A DNA stretch of 33,655 nt from Desulfobacterales bacterium. Lineage in GTDB: Bacteria; Desulfobacterota; Desulfobacteria; Desulfobacterales; JAUYIZ01. Below, in pieces: positions 24,313 to 30,548 of the stretch. Numbering within the stretch: position 1 is the stretch's first letter; each line of letters opens with the position of its first letter. The translations under genes and the position numbers were made by a program. The notes under the pieces are model-generated. The model did not search any database. It had not been told where the DNA came from and saw nothing but the letters and a program-made list of their open reading frames with translations. The DNA lies in the NCBI GenBank assembly GCA_030688615.1, contig JAUYIZ010000310.1:1-33655 (forward strand). Direction: 5' to 3'.

Positions 24313-25305
24313 ATGTCTAGTTCTTTTATATGGCGAGTCAAAACGGAACGCATGGGTAGCTTGGAACCCTTCAAGTCAGAATATGATATGGAAGCGTTCC
24401 TGATGAATAATCCATCTATTATATGCGGGGAGAACCCGGCGGATGAAAGCATGCCTCCGGCCTTGATACGGCAACAACTATCAACTAGGAAAGGCAGCCG
24501 TGACGCGGGGCGCATCGACCTCGTTGCTCTAGTGCATGAAGAAAAAGGCCCTGTTTTAAAGATCTTTGAACTGAAGCAGGGTCAGGTCACAACGGGCAGT
24601 GTTAAGCAACTTGTTGATTATCTTGACGGGTGGAGTAATGAAGAGAGTGCCAAGAATGCCGTTGAGAAATGGCTCACGGATATGAGCCCAGGTCGCAACG
24701 ATGTGGCCAAGCTCTTGGAGGCGCCCAAAGGCGTTCTTGTTGGCCCATCATTTCACAACGATGCGATTGCTGCTGCAGTTAAGCACAAGCTTGAAGGAAT
24801 GCGGCTGACTCGGTTTCGTCATGCATCAAGCGACGAGTATTTTGTGATCGTTGAAGATCAGGTTGGGGATGTAGTCAAAGAGGTTGACCCAAATCTGCAA
24901 AGGATTGTGGATGCGTACAATTGTTTACCTCAAGATGGGCTCTCCTCTACAGGTAGAGCACGCAAATTTCGGCAAGTGAGAGTGCCGAATTGGAATAATT
25001 TACTGCATTATGAATTTCATCTCGACGGCGATTCTGCTTTCGTGGCCTTGGATATTGAGCAAAAAGATCTGGATTGGCTGGCGGATAAGGAAGAAGTAAG
25101 CGGCTGTATTGTTGCGCTGAAAAAGTGTTTTCCGAATCAGACGGTATCATTCCCGGATAAGCAGTTTCGTTATGGGATAAGATTGAGTATAGCATTTAAT
25201 AAAAACGACGACCCTGAAGTTGTGGCGCGCGGCATGGGCCAGCTCATCCAGATTACCAAGCCTCTGATCGAAACTGCCCTGAACCAGCAGTGCGGCAGAA
25301 ATTAG
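24313..25305 (+). CDS. NucS/DUF91-like PD-(D/E)xK nuclease
   Basis: This 330-aa protein has an N-terminal nuclease domain resembling the NucS (DUF91) catalytic core. EYDMEAFLMNNPSII is the leading helix, GRIDLVAL carries Asp69, and IFELKQG carries Glu86 and Lys88, followed by a helix with KQLVDYLDGW. The metal site looks intact. The C-terminal two thirds have no known motif and could bind DNA or a partner. NucS acts on mismatches or branched DNA; relatives of this domain also occur in restriction and defence proteins. The start follows AAAGGAGATTGGA. It begins the nuclease part of the modification cluster. Confidence 0.8.
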   Translation: MSSSFIWRVKTERMGSLEPFKSEYDMEAFLMNNPSIICGENPADESMPPALIRQQLSTRKGSRDAGRIDLVALVHEEKGPVLKIFELKQGQVTTGSVKQLVDYLDGWSNEESAKNAVEKWLTDMSPGRNDVAKLLEAPKGVLVGPSFHNDAIAAAVKHKLEGMRLTRFRHASSDEYFVIVEDQVGDVVKEVDPNLQRIVDAYNCLPQDGLSSTGRARKFRQVRVPNWNNLLHYEFHLDGDSAFVALDIEQKDLDWLADKEEVSGCIVALKKCFPNQTVSFPDKQFRYGIRLSIAFNKNDDPEVVARGMGQLIQITKPLIETALNQQCGRN

Positions 25306-25508
25306 ATGAAATCTTGGCACAGATTCGCCGATATGCCGAGCGGTGGTCAATCGTTTCGCTCAAAGATGATGTGGCGCGCCAGGTTAATGAGGCTGGATGC
25401 GCCTTCCATTTGTCCGATACGGTGGCATACCAGAGGAGTTGCGGTCTGCTGCCAATCTCCTTATCGGCTGTAATCTTCTTTAAAAAAATGGCACGGAAAT
25501 GGTGGTAA
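25290..25508 (+). CDS. Small unknown ORF between nuclease genes
   Basis: GTG 25290 overlaps the previous gene by 16 bases, and the ORF ends three bases before the next start. It would fill the gap exactly and give a 72-aa basic protein (MRQKLDEILAQIRRY, ending KKMARKWW). The helical, charged start looks protein-like. No strong ribosome binding site is seen, so it may be a coupled gene or a decayed remnant. Confidence 0.4.
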   Translation: MRQKLDEILAQIRRYAERWSIVSLKDDVARQVNEAGCAFHLSDTVAYQRSCGLLPISLSAVIFFKKMARKWW

Positions 25509-25511
25509 GAT

Positions 25512-26330
25512 ATGTTGACAAAAGATTTTTTGTATGAAATTAACGGGGAAAAGAACGGAGGACTGAAATATTTTCTAGACACATTTAAGGGCGACCCTCG
25601 TATTGCCTGGTATCCTTCAGCGGGAGATGATTTTCGTGATTTGTTGTATCTGCATCCCAAATTTGCTGAAATAGCGCCAGCAACTAAACCTGATCCGCCC
25701 TTGCCGGATATTTTTCTTCATACCGACTACTACTTTCCCGGGTCAGAATCAACATTTCGCGATAATCAAATCATTCATGATGACGGTAGTACTCGAATCT
25801 CTATTGAAATTATCGAAGAATTGTCCCGATTGGATTTTCGTCTGGATTCGCAAATAGTTGATTTTCCTCAAGGAAGCTCTACAACTGGCCGTGTAATTTT
25901 CCTTCAAATTAAAGTTTGCTCAAATAGACTGGGAGAGTTTTCCCGGCCGCTTATTTATGCGTTCGTTGAAAACGAGGCTTTTTGTGCGTCAAAGGTCTTA
26001 CCAGCGCATTGCCAGTTTAGCCATGTGATCCATGTTCGTTATGGTGGCGGTCACGGCGGGGGAGGAAAGGCAAGGGGCGGGTGGTTACTGAATGTATTAG
26101 ATAGACTAGGATGTGAAGTATTCGTCACTGACGGAAGCCATGAACTTTCTCTTGGCGATAGGGATGCGCTTAGACTATATCCCATACTGGAAGGTTCGAA
26201 TACAGATCGTGAAGTTATACGGACTTTAGAAAGCGAAAAGTGGTCCGATTATGGAGACGTCACATGGAATATTCCCCGTGATAGATCAGGAAACAATATG
26301 GCGCCGGCAAGAGAAGAGGAATGGCGGTAA
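25512..26330 (+). CDS. Unknown protein of the modification/restriction cluster
   Basis: This 272-aa protein begins with a helix, then RIAWYPSAGDDFRDLLYL and IFLHTDYYFPGSE. I know the WYPSAGxDFRD type of motif from scattered hypothetical proteins but cannot name a function. Two later strands (GRVIFLQIKVCS and LIYAFVENEAF) and a Gly-rich turn (RYGGGHGGGGKARGG) suggest an enzyme-like alpha/beta fold. It sits between the NucS-like and Mrr-like genes on the same strand with almost no spacing, so it should be part of one transcript. Confidence 0.7.
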   Translation: MLTKDFLYEINGEKNGGLKYFLDTFKGDPRIAWYPSAGDDFRDLLYLHPKFAEIAPATKPDPPLPDIFLHTDYYFPGSESTFRDNQIIHDDGSTRISIEIIEELSRLDFRLDSQIVDFPQGSSTTGRVIFLQIKVCSNRLGEFSRPLIYAFVENEAFCASKVLPAHCQFSHVIHVRYGGGHGGGGKARGGWLLNVLDRLGCEVFVTDGSHELSLGDRDALRLYPILEGSNTDREVIRTLESEKWSDYGDVTWNIPRDRSGNNMAPAREEEWR

Positions 26331-26359
26331 CCGTCGTGAAAACTGAAAAGGGAGCAATT

Positions 26360-27316
26360 ATGGCTAATAAATCTTGGGGAATTAAATTGGGTTCCGGAGG
26401 AATATGTGTTCCGTTCTGTGAATCCCACTCCATCGTTGGGCTAGGATGGAAAATGGTGAATTCGAATATTATTTCAAGCAGTTCGAAAGAGGCGTTGTGG
26501 CAGCATGTCAGCAATGTCTGCAATTATTCGGACAATCGAGCCATTGGTAGCGCGACCGGAAAACTTTTCCGATTTGCCCAGGAGTGCGCCATTGGTGATT
26601 ACATTTTCTACTATGATCCCCCCAATAAACACGTTCGCATCTGTCGCGTATTGTCTGAACCCTTATACCGTAATTTTGATTTGAATACCGACATTGATGT
26701 TTGGCATTATCGCGAGGTCGAGTATCCACTCAAACCCATCTCGATCTTGGATTTTTATGGGGTATTGAAGGGGAAACTTTTGGGCCCACGCATGAGTTTC
26801 TGGACAATATTCGGCGGCACCGATTATGTCGCACAGCTCCTTTCAGGCCGAAAGCCCGGAGCTGAGCAAACCAAAGAATATCAGGATACAATGACAGTTC
26901 TAAAAAAACTCATCTTAAAACAGGTGGAAGTATTTGCTGATCAAGATTGGGAAAAAGTCGCGGCAGACTTTCTAAAATCTCAAGGAGCCCAGATTGATGG
27001 TCGCATTGGCGGTAACAGGTCCATTATCGATGTTGAAGCAAGATTTGATCATGGCATATTCGGAGAAGACATCTGGAGAATTCAGGTTAAATGCTACAAG
27101 GACCGCAAAGTCGATTGGCCTCAGATCGAAAAAGATTTTCATCACGTTGGAGATGCCAAATTTTGCTATGTAGCAGTTTTTGGTTTTACCGATGAAGCAA
27201 GACGACAAGCTGAAGCGAATGGGGTTTTGTTATTGGAGGCAGTAGACTTCGTACCGTTCTTCATGAGTGGAAAACTGAGATCCGATTTGATATACAAATT
27301 GGGACTCACAGCATGA
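26360..27316 (+). CDS. Mrr-like restriction endonuclease with N-terminal PUA-like reader
   Basis: I prefer ATG 26360 (AAAGGGAGCAATT) to 26321. The 318-aa protein has a C-terminal Mrr-type nuclease: a leading helix (WEKVAADFLKSQGA), then Asp224 in SIIDVEA, and the QxK pair Gln242-Lys244 in IQVKCYK. The N-terminal 150 residues resemble an EVE/PUA-like domain, with RFAQECAIGDYIFYY, VRICRVLSEP and YREVEYP, a type used to read modified bases. Mrr-type enzymes cut DNA carrying foreign modification (type IV restriction). Lying downstream of the Nmad/thyA genes, it may guard against unmodified or differently modified DNA. Confidence 0.82.
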   Translation: MANKSWGIKLGSGGICVPFCESHSIVGLGWKMVNSNIISSSSKEALWQHVSNVCNYSDNRAIGSATGKLFRFAQECAIGDYIFYYDPPNKHVRICRVLSEPLYRNFDLNTDIDVWHYREVEYPLKPISILDFYGVLKGKLLGPRMSFWTIFGGTDYVAQLLSGRKPGAEQTKEYQDTMTVLKKLILKQVEVFADQDWEKVAADFLKSQGAQIDGRIGGNRSIIDVEARFDHGIFGEDIWRIQVKCYKDRKVDWPQIEKDFHHVGDAKFCYVAVFGFTDEARRQAEANGVLLLEAVDFVPFFMSGKLRSDLIYKLGLTA

Positions 27317-27402
27317 AAGAATCTGAGGGAGAGAAGCATATATCAGAGCGTCTGGCACAAAATGGGGTGGCGACTCACAACTTTGGCGAAGTGACGCGGT
27401 GA
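27313..27402 (+). CDS. Possible 29-aa ORF overlapping the Mrr stop
   Basis: ATG 27313 overlaps the Mrr stop as ATGA and encodes 29 residues (MKESEGEKHISERLAQNG and so on). It may be a coupled small peptide or the remnant of a longer gene. There is no independent ribosome binding site. Confidence 0.2.
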   Translation: MKESEGEKHISERLAQNGVATHNFGEVTR

Positions 27403-27589
27403 GCATGGCTGCGATATTAAGGCTTGGCATTGACCCCACCCCGAAAATCCTTTTGTCGCAGCCCTTGTTTTGCCCCATATTATCAAACCCCCTTTTCAAC
27501 ACGACAAGACGTTGTCGTCCCGTCTCGTTATTCTAACGGCCCATTTTAACTTTTTTACGAACAGGCATAAAACAGCAAGGAGGCGGGCT
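27403..27589. other. Intergenic region before the MORN pair
   Basis: It contains a 7-bp hairpin ACGACAA/TTGTCGT at about 27499-27516 without a T-run. No gene is supported; the track ORF from 27470 lacks a ribosome binding site until ATG 27590. Confidence 0.3.
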
Positions 27590-27889
27590 ATGCAAATGAA
27601 ACGGCAGGGTGACTTACTGCTCATGGAAATACCCCATATCCCATTCAATGCGACGAGACTCAAGCATCGAGTCTTGGCAGAGGGTGAGGTAACGGGCCAT
27701 TTTCACGAGCTTGATGGCGGTATTGTTTACGAAGTGGACGGGCGGCTTTATTTTCGAGTCGAGCCCGATGAAAAAGTCATCTTAATGCACCCCGAACATG
27801 GGTACCTGACCTTTGAGCCCGGCTGTTACAGCGTTAAACTCCAACGTGAATATATACCCGCGGGGCCTCCTCGACGTGTCGCAGATTGA
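27590..27889 (+). CDS. Small conserved protein, partner of the MORN-repeat protein
   Basis: I start at ATG 27590, after AAGGAGGCGGGCT, giving 99 aa. The product has the layout KRQGDLLLMEIP, then LAEGEVTGHFHEL and MHPEHGYLTFEPGCYSVKLQREYIP. I know this pattern (GDLL, GEVTGHxH, HPEH, PGxYxVxxQREY) from small proteins found next to leucine-rich-repeat or MORN-type genes on mobile elements. The paired His residues suggest metal binding, but no function is known. The 3' end overlaps the MORN gene. Confidence 0.7.
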   Translation: MQMKRQGDLLLMEIPHIPFNATRLKHRVLAEGEVTGHFHELDGGIVYEVDGRLYFRVEPDEKVILMHPEHGYLTFEPGCYSVKLQREYIPAGPPRRVAD

Positions 27890-28736
27890 GTGGACACCGG
27901 AGGATGCCGAGAAGAGAGGCCGGCTCTTTCATAAACTCATCAAGCCGGAGTGCGCCCTGGCTGTTTCCTGCGGCTACTGGGCAAGTGGCCGGCTGCATTT
28001 TCGCTATTTTGTATTAAGGAGCGAACTGCATGGGCAGGGCGCCAGCTGGTACCGGGACGGCCGCCGCGAATGCCTGGAATACTACCGTTGCGGCGTCAAA
28101 CACGGCCCCTTTCGCACCTGGCATGTGAACGGACAGCCGAGAGAGGCCTGCCTTTACCGTGACGGGGCACTGCACGGCGAACGCATGCTGTGGTGCCGCA
28201 GTGGCAAGGTTGACAGCCAGGAACAGTACCAGAAAGGCCGGCTTCACGGCCTGCGAAGAATGTGGCACCCGAACGGCCAGTTAAAATTGGTTGAATCCTA
28301 TCGGGAAGGCCGCCGGCATGGGGAGTGTCACATGTATGATGAAATGGGGCGCTTAACAGGCCAGAGCTATTATATTCGCAATCGCCAGGTGCCCGGCCGG
28401 CTGTACGAATTAAGCGCCCGCGGTCAACTGACAGCTAAAGACATTATTGCTATACCGGACTTCCACCAGCGATTACTGTTCCTGCAGGAATTAGGCTACG
28501 AGCGTTTTATGGCCCAAGTGCCGCACAAAACCCTGCAAACAGACGGCGACCGGACCCTGATCCGCATTGTCTGGCGTCGCGATGAAGAACCCATGGTTCT
28601 GGTCAAAGTACGCTGCCCGTCGACAGGCACCTATTATGCGTTGAGGGTACCGCCCAAGACGCGGACGATTCAAGAGGCAGTCGGCTGGACCTTCGGTGTG
28701 CGTGCTGACATCTATCATCCTATAGAGGAGAGCTGA
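27876..28736 (+). CDS. MORN/YwqK-type repeat protein
   Basis: I take GTG 27876 as the start (MSQIEWTPEDAEKRG), since the TTG at 27813 would lie deep inside the upstream gene; the overlap is then 14 bases. The 286-aa protein has about five YwqK/MORN-like repeats (LHGQGASWYRDGRR, KHGPFRTWHVNGQ, LHGERMLWCRSGK, LHGLRRMWHPNGQ, RHGECHMYDEMGR). Its C-terminal domain has TLIRIVWRRDEEPMVLVKV and CPSTGTYYALRVPP, also seen in leucine-rich-repeat relatives. YwqK proteins have been discussed as antitoxins, but that is weak. Both pair members probably act together. Confidence 0.75.
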   Translation: MSQIEWTPEDAEKRGRLFHKLIKPECALAVSCGYWASGRLHFRYFVLRSELHGQGASWYRDGRRECLEYYRCGVKHGPFRTWHVNGQPREACLYRDGALHGERMLWCRSGKVDSQEQYQKGRLHGLRRMWHPNGQLKLVESYREGRRHGECHMYDEMGRLTGQSYYIRNRQVPGRLYELSARGQLTAKDIIAIPDFHQRLLFLQELGYERFMAQVPHKTLQTDGDRTLIRIVWRRDEEPMVLVKVRCPSTGTYYALRVPPKTRTIQEAVGWTFGVRADIYHPIEES

Positions 28737-28781
28737 GTTGGAGTTCTGCAGGGTTGAATATGGGGATATGGGATATTTGCA

Positions 28782-28809
28782 TTGACAGAATGAAAAATAT
28801 GTATAAAAT
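28782..28809 (+). promoter_or_regulatory. Sigma-70-type promoter
   Basis: TTGACA (28782-28787) and TAAAAT (28804-28809) are separated by 16 bases in AT-rich DNA. It is about 400 bases before the next gene, so it may drive a long leader or a separate RNA. Confidence 0.65.
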
Positions 28810-28815
28810 AACAAG

Positions 28816-29178
28816 TAAATATCTTGTGGTGAGCGCGAGCCCACGGCGGTGAGCACGCCATTGACAGAACCTAAATAGGTTGTAGCGAGATCCATACGGG
28901 GATTCTCATCAACTCCTTTAACCACATTGCCGTGTGTGGTCTGGCTCAAACACGGCGATCCGGGGGATCTCCATTTAATCCGCACGCTACGACCTGAGTA
29001 TTTAAACCCACCTCAACAATCCAAAAACGAGACCTAGCTAAGCAATCCCAAGGGGTATTTTTCTAATTCCCTCCACGGGAGCAGTGTCTCTACTGATTTC
29101 ACCACCCTAAAAATTTCTTTTTTTTGTTTCTGGTTATGACCAGATCAATGCGGACGATTCGTCGGATCGTCCGTTTTT
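28816..29178 (+). ncRNA. Candidate structured leader or small RNA
   Basis: The gene-free 28737-29214 region has a promoter at 28782 and an intrinsic terminator ending at 29178. Transcription would give an RNA of about 365 nt. It contains competing hairpins: ACCACA/TGTGGT (28921-28940) excludes CCGTGT/ACACGG (28930-28955), and GATCC/GGATC follows. Mutually exclusive stems before a terminator resemble an attenuator. No known riboswitch class is recognised. Confidence 0.4.
29151..29178 (+). terminator. Rho-independent terminator upstream of the HTH gene
   Basis: Stem CGGACGAT/ATCGTCCG is followed by TTTTTG. It precedes the gene at 29215 by 36 bases, so it ends the upstream RNA or acts as an attenuator. 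Confidence 0.8.
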
Positions 29179-29186
29179 GTTTTCAG

Positions 29187-29210
29187 TCCTCGCGCGGCGG
29201 AATGCGAGGA
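29187..29210 (+). promoter_or_regulatory. Hairpin covering the ribosome binding site
   Basis: TCCTCGC (29187-29193) pairs with GCGAGGA (29204-29210), and the second arm holds the ribosome binding site of the ATG at 29215. Folding would hide the site and lower translation of the HTH regulator. Confidence 0.5.
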
Positions 29211-29214
29211 CAAA

Positions 29215-29808
29215 ATGAAAACAAAAAAGAATAGAAACACATCGAATAACAAGCCAAGAACCAGAGTGCGGACCGTTGATTTTATGAGAATTGAGGGGAC
29301 GGTGAATAATCAACCATTGAGCACCTTTGAACTCGACGTCCGCGAGAAGTTAGCAGTATCAGCATCGCCGCTGAACTTTATGATCCAGCAAGAAGACGAA
29401 GCCTTGAGAGATGAGCAGCGTCATGAAGCAAAGCAAACACTCAAGGAACTTCTCAAGGCCGCGCACCTTACGCGGAAACAGTTATGGTGCTACAGACTCG
29501 TTTTCAGGGAAGGCCGAACCATCCGTGATACCGCATTGCTGATGAAGGTCTCAGATGCGCGGATTTGCACCATGGTCGAAGGGATCAAAACCACCTTGAA
29601 GAGAACGGCGGCAAAGCTGGAAAACGGTCAGATGCTCTTTGAGCGTATTTCAGAAATGCCGCTTGAGGCGTGGGAAAAGCAGCTTTGCGATCTCAGACTT
29701 CGCAAAGGATTGTCGCTGAGGCGTATCGCTGCGGTCATGGGAATCAGTTGGCCCACTGTGCACAGGCGGGTAAAAGCCATTCTCGGCAGGCTGGTGGTTG
29801 AGGAATGA
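29215..29808 (+). CDS. Helix-turn-helix regulator of the second conjugation block
   Basis: This 197-aa protein has a basic, disordered N-terminus and two helix-turn-helix-like segments. The first, at about residues 86-130, is LTRKQLWCYRLVFREGRTIRDTALLMKVSDARI, and the second, at about 158-192, is LRLRKGLSLRRIAAVMGISWPTVHRRV. Both resemble sigma-70 region 4 type HTHs. There are no sigma region 2 motifs, so it is better seen as a regulator than a sigma factor. It sits just before virB2, and the shared 46-nt repeat begins at its stop codon, so it may control transfer genes. Its translation may be limited by the ribosome-site hairpin. Confidence 0.7.
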   Translation: MKTKKNRNTSNNKPRTRVRTVDFMRIEGTVNNQPLSTFELDVREKLAVSASPLNFMIQQEDEALRDEQRHEAKQTLKELLKAAHLTRKQLWCYRLVFREGRTIRDTALLMKVSDARICTMVEGIKTTLKRTAAKLENGQMLFERISEMPLEAWEKQLCDLRLRKGLSLRRIAAVMGISWPTVHRRVKAILGRLVVEE

Positions 29809-29850
29809 AACGAACCCGTTAATTACGGGCGGTTTTTGACCAATACTATG
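29805..29850 (+). repeat. 46-nt leader repeat, copy B
   Basis: It begins at the stop codon of the HTH gene and lies 89 bases before virB2. It matches copy A at 9776-9821 in 40 of 46 positions. Here it contains a 5-bp hairpin (CCCGTTAATTACGGG) followed by CGGTTTTT, which could be a weak terminator for the HTH transcript. Confidence 0.65.
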
Positions 29851-29864
29851 GAGGAGGGTACGCG

Positions 29865-29900
29865 ATGCACCAAACGGCGGGGCAAACGAAGCCCGGCTAA
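29865..29900 (+). CDS. Possible 11-aa leader peptide before virB2
   Basis: ATG 29865 follows GGAGGAGGGTACGCG, a stronger ribosome binding site than that of most genes here, and reads MHQTAGQTKPG then TAA. The ribosome site GGAGGAGGG could also pair with CCCTCC near 29915. A leader role is inferred only. Confidence 0.3.
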   Translation: MHQTAGQTKPG

Positions 29901-29939
29901 ATGCGTCAAACGGCCCTCCTTCCCAGTCGAGGAGGATAA

Positions 29940-30254
29940 ATGAATCAGAGAGTCCGGAATTTATTCATCACAGCAGGCAGTATCTGGATGACCTTGTTTT
30001 GGTTCGCCAGTGTTGCTTGGGCACAAGCTGCATCTGAGGAAGATCTCCGTTTTTTTCTGGAACGGGTTGGAGATTTCCTTATCCGGACGGTTGGCCCCGG
30101 GGTTCTCGTAATCGGTATGGCAGTTGCCGGGGTATCCATGGCTCTGGGAGATGAACAGGGAATGAGGCGGGGAGCGATTGCCGCAGGTGGCGGAGCCCTG
30201 ATCATGCTCTCCAGGGCCATCCTCGATCTTATTCAGAACGTAACCCATTTTTAA
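29940..30254 (+). CDS. virB2: VirB2/TrbC-like pilin
   Basis: This 104-aa protein has an N-terminal signal sequence (FITAGSIWMTLFWFASVAWAQAA) and two hydrophobic segments (VGPGVLVIGMAVAGVSMAL and AAGGGALIMLSRAILDLI). This is the normal layout of the major pilin of type IV secretion systems. Cleavage after AWA would give about 75 aa. The start follows GAGGAGGATAA. It begins the virB2-virB3-virB4 order, which is conserved and supports the call although sequence conservation in this family is low. Confidence 0.8.
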   Translation: MNQRVRNLFITAGSIWMTLFWFASVAWAQAASEEDLRFFLERVGDFLIRTVGPGVLVIGMAVAGVSMALGDEQGMRRGAIAAGGGALIMLSRAILDLIQNVTHF

Positions 30255-30263
30255 GGAGAAGCG

Positions 30264-30548
30264 GTGAGAAACGCAAAAGGATACAGAAAAATTCATGCCC
30301 GGAACAAGCTTTTTGGTCTGGAGTTCCCGGATTTGATGATTCTGCTTTTGGTTTATCTTTTTGTGTTTATGTTCTCGAAGAACCTGTTTTTGAATCTGCT
30401 GATCTTGTTGGGGCTTTATCTCTTTCTCACTTTCTACAAAAAAGGGAAACCGCCGCATTGGACCGAGTCCTGGATCCGGTTTCTGATGACAAATCGAAAT
30501 TATCGGGCCGCGAGAGAAGCTGAAAAGGAGATCTTTGATGACAAGTAG
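30264..30548 (+). CDS. virB3: VirB3/TraL-like inner-membrane protein
   Basis: This 94-aa protein starts at GTG 30264 after TAAGGAGAAGC. A basic N-terminus (YRKIHARNKLFGLEFPD) leads into one or two closely spaced membrane segments at about residues 24-57 (LMILLLVYLFVFMF and LLILLGLYLFLTFY), then a cytoplasmic tail. VirB3 helps assemble the secretion channel with VirB4 and is always encoded next to it. The stop overlaps the VirB4 start by 11 bases. Confidence 0.8.
   Translation: MRNAKGYRKIHARNKLFGLEFPDLMILLLVYLFVFMFSKNLFLNLLILLGLYLFLTFYKKGKPPHWTESWIRFLMTNRNYRAAREAEKEIFDDK

Noticed and set aside
28861-28866. Second TTGACA box
   Set aside because: No -10 box is found at a suitable distance downstream.
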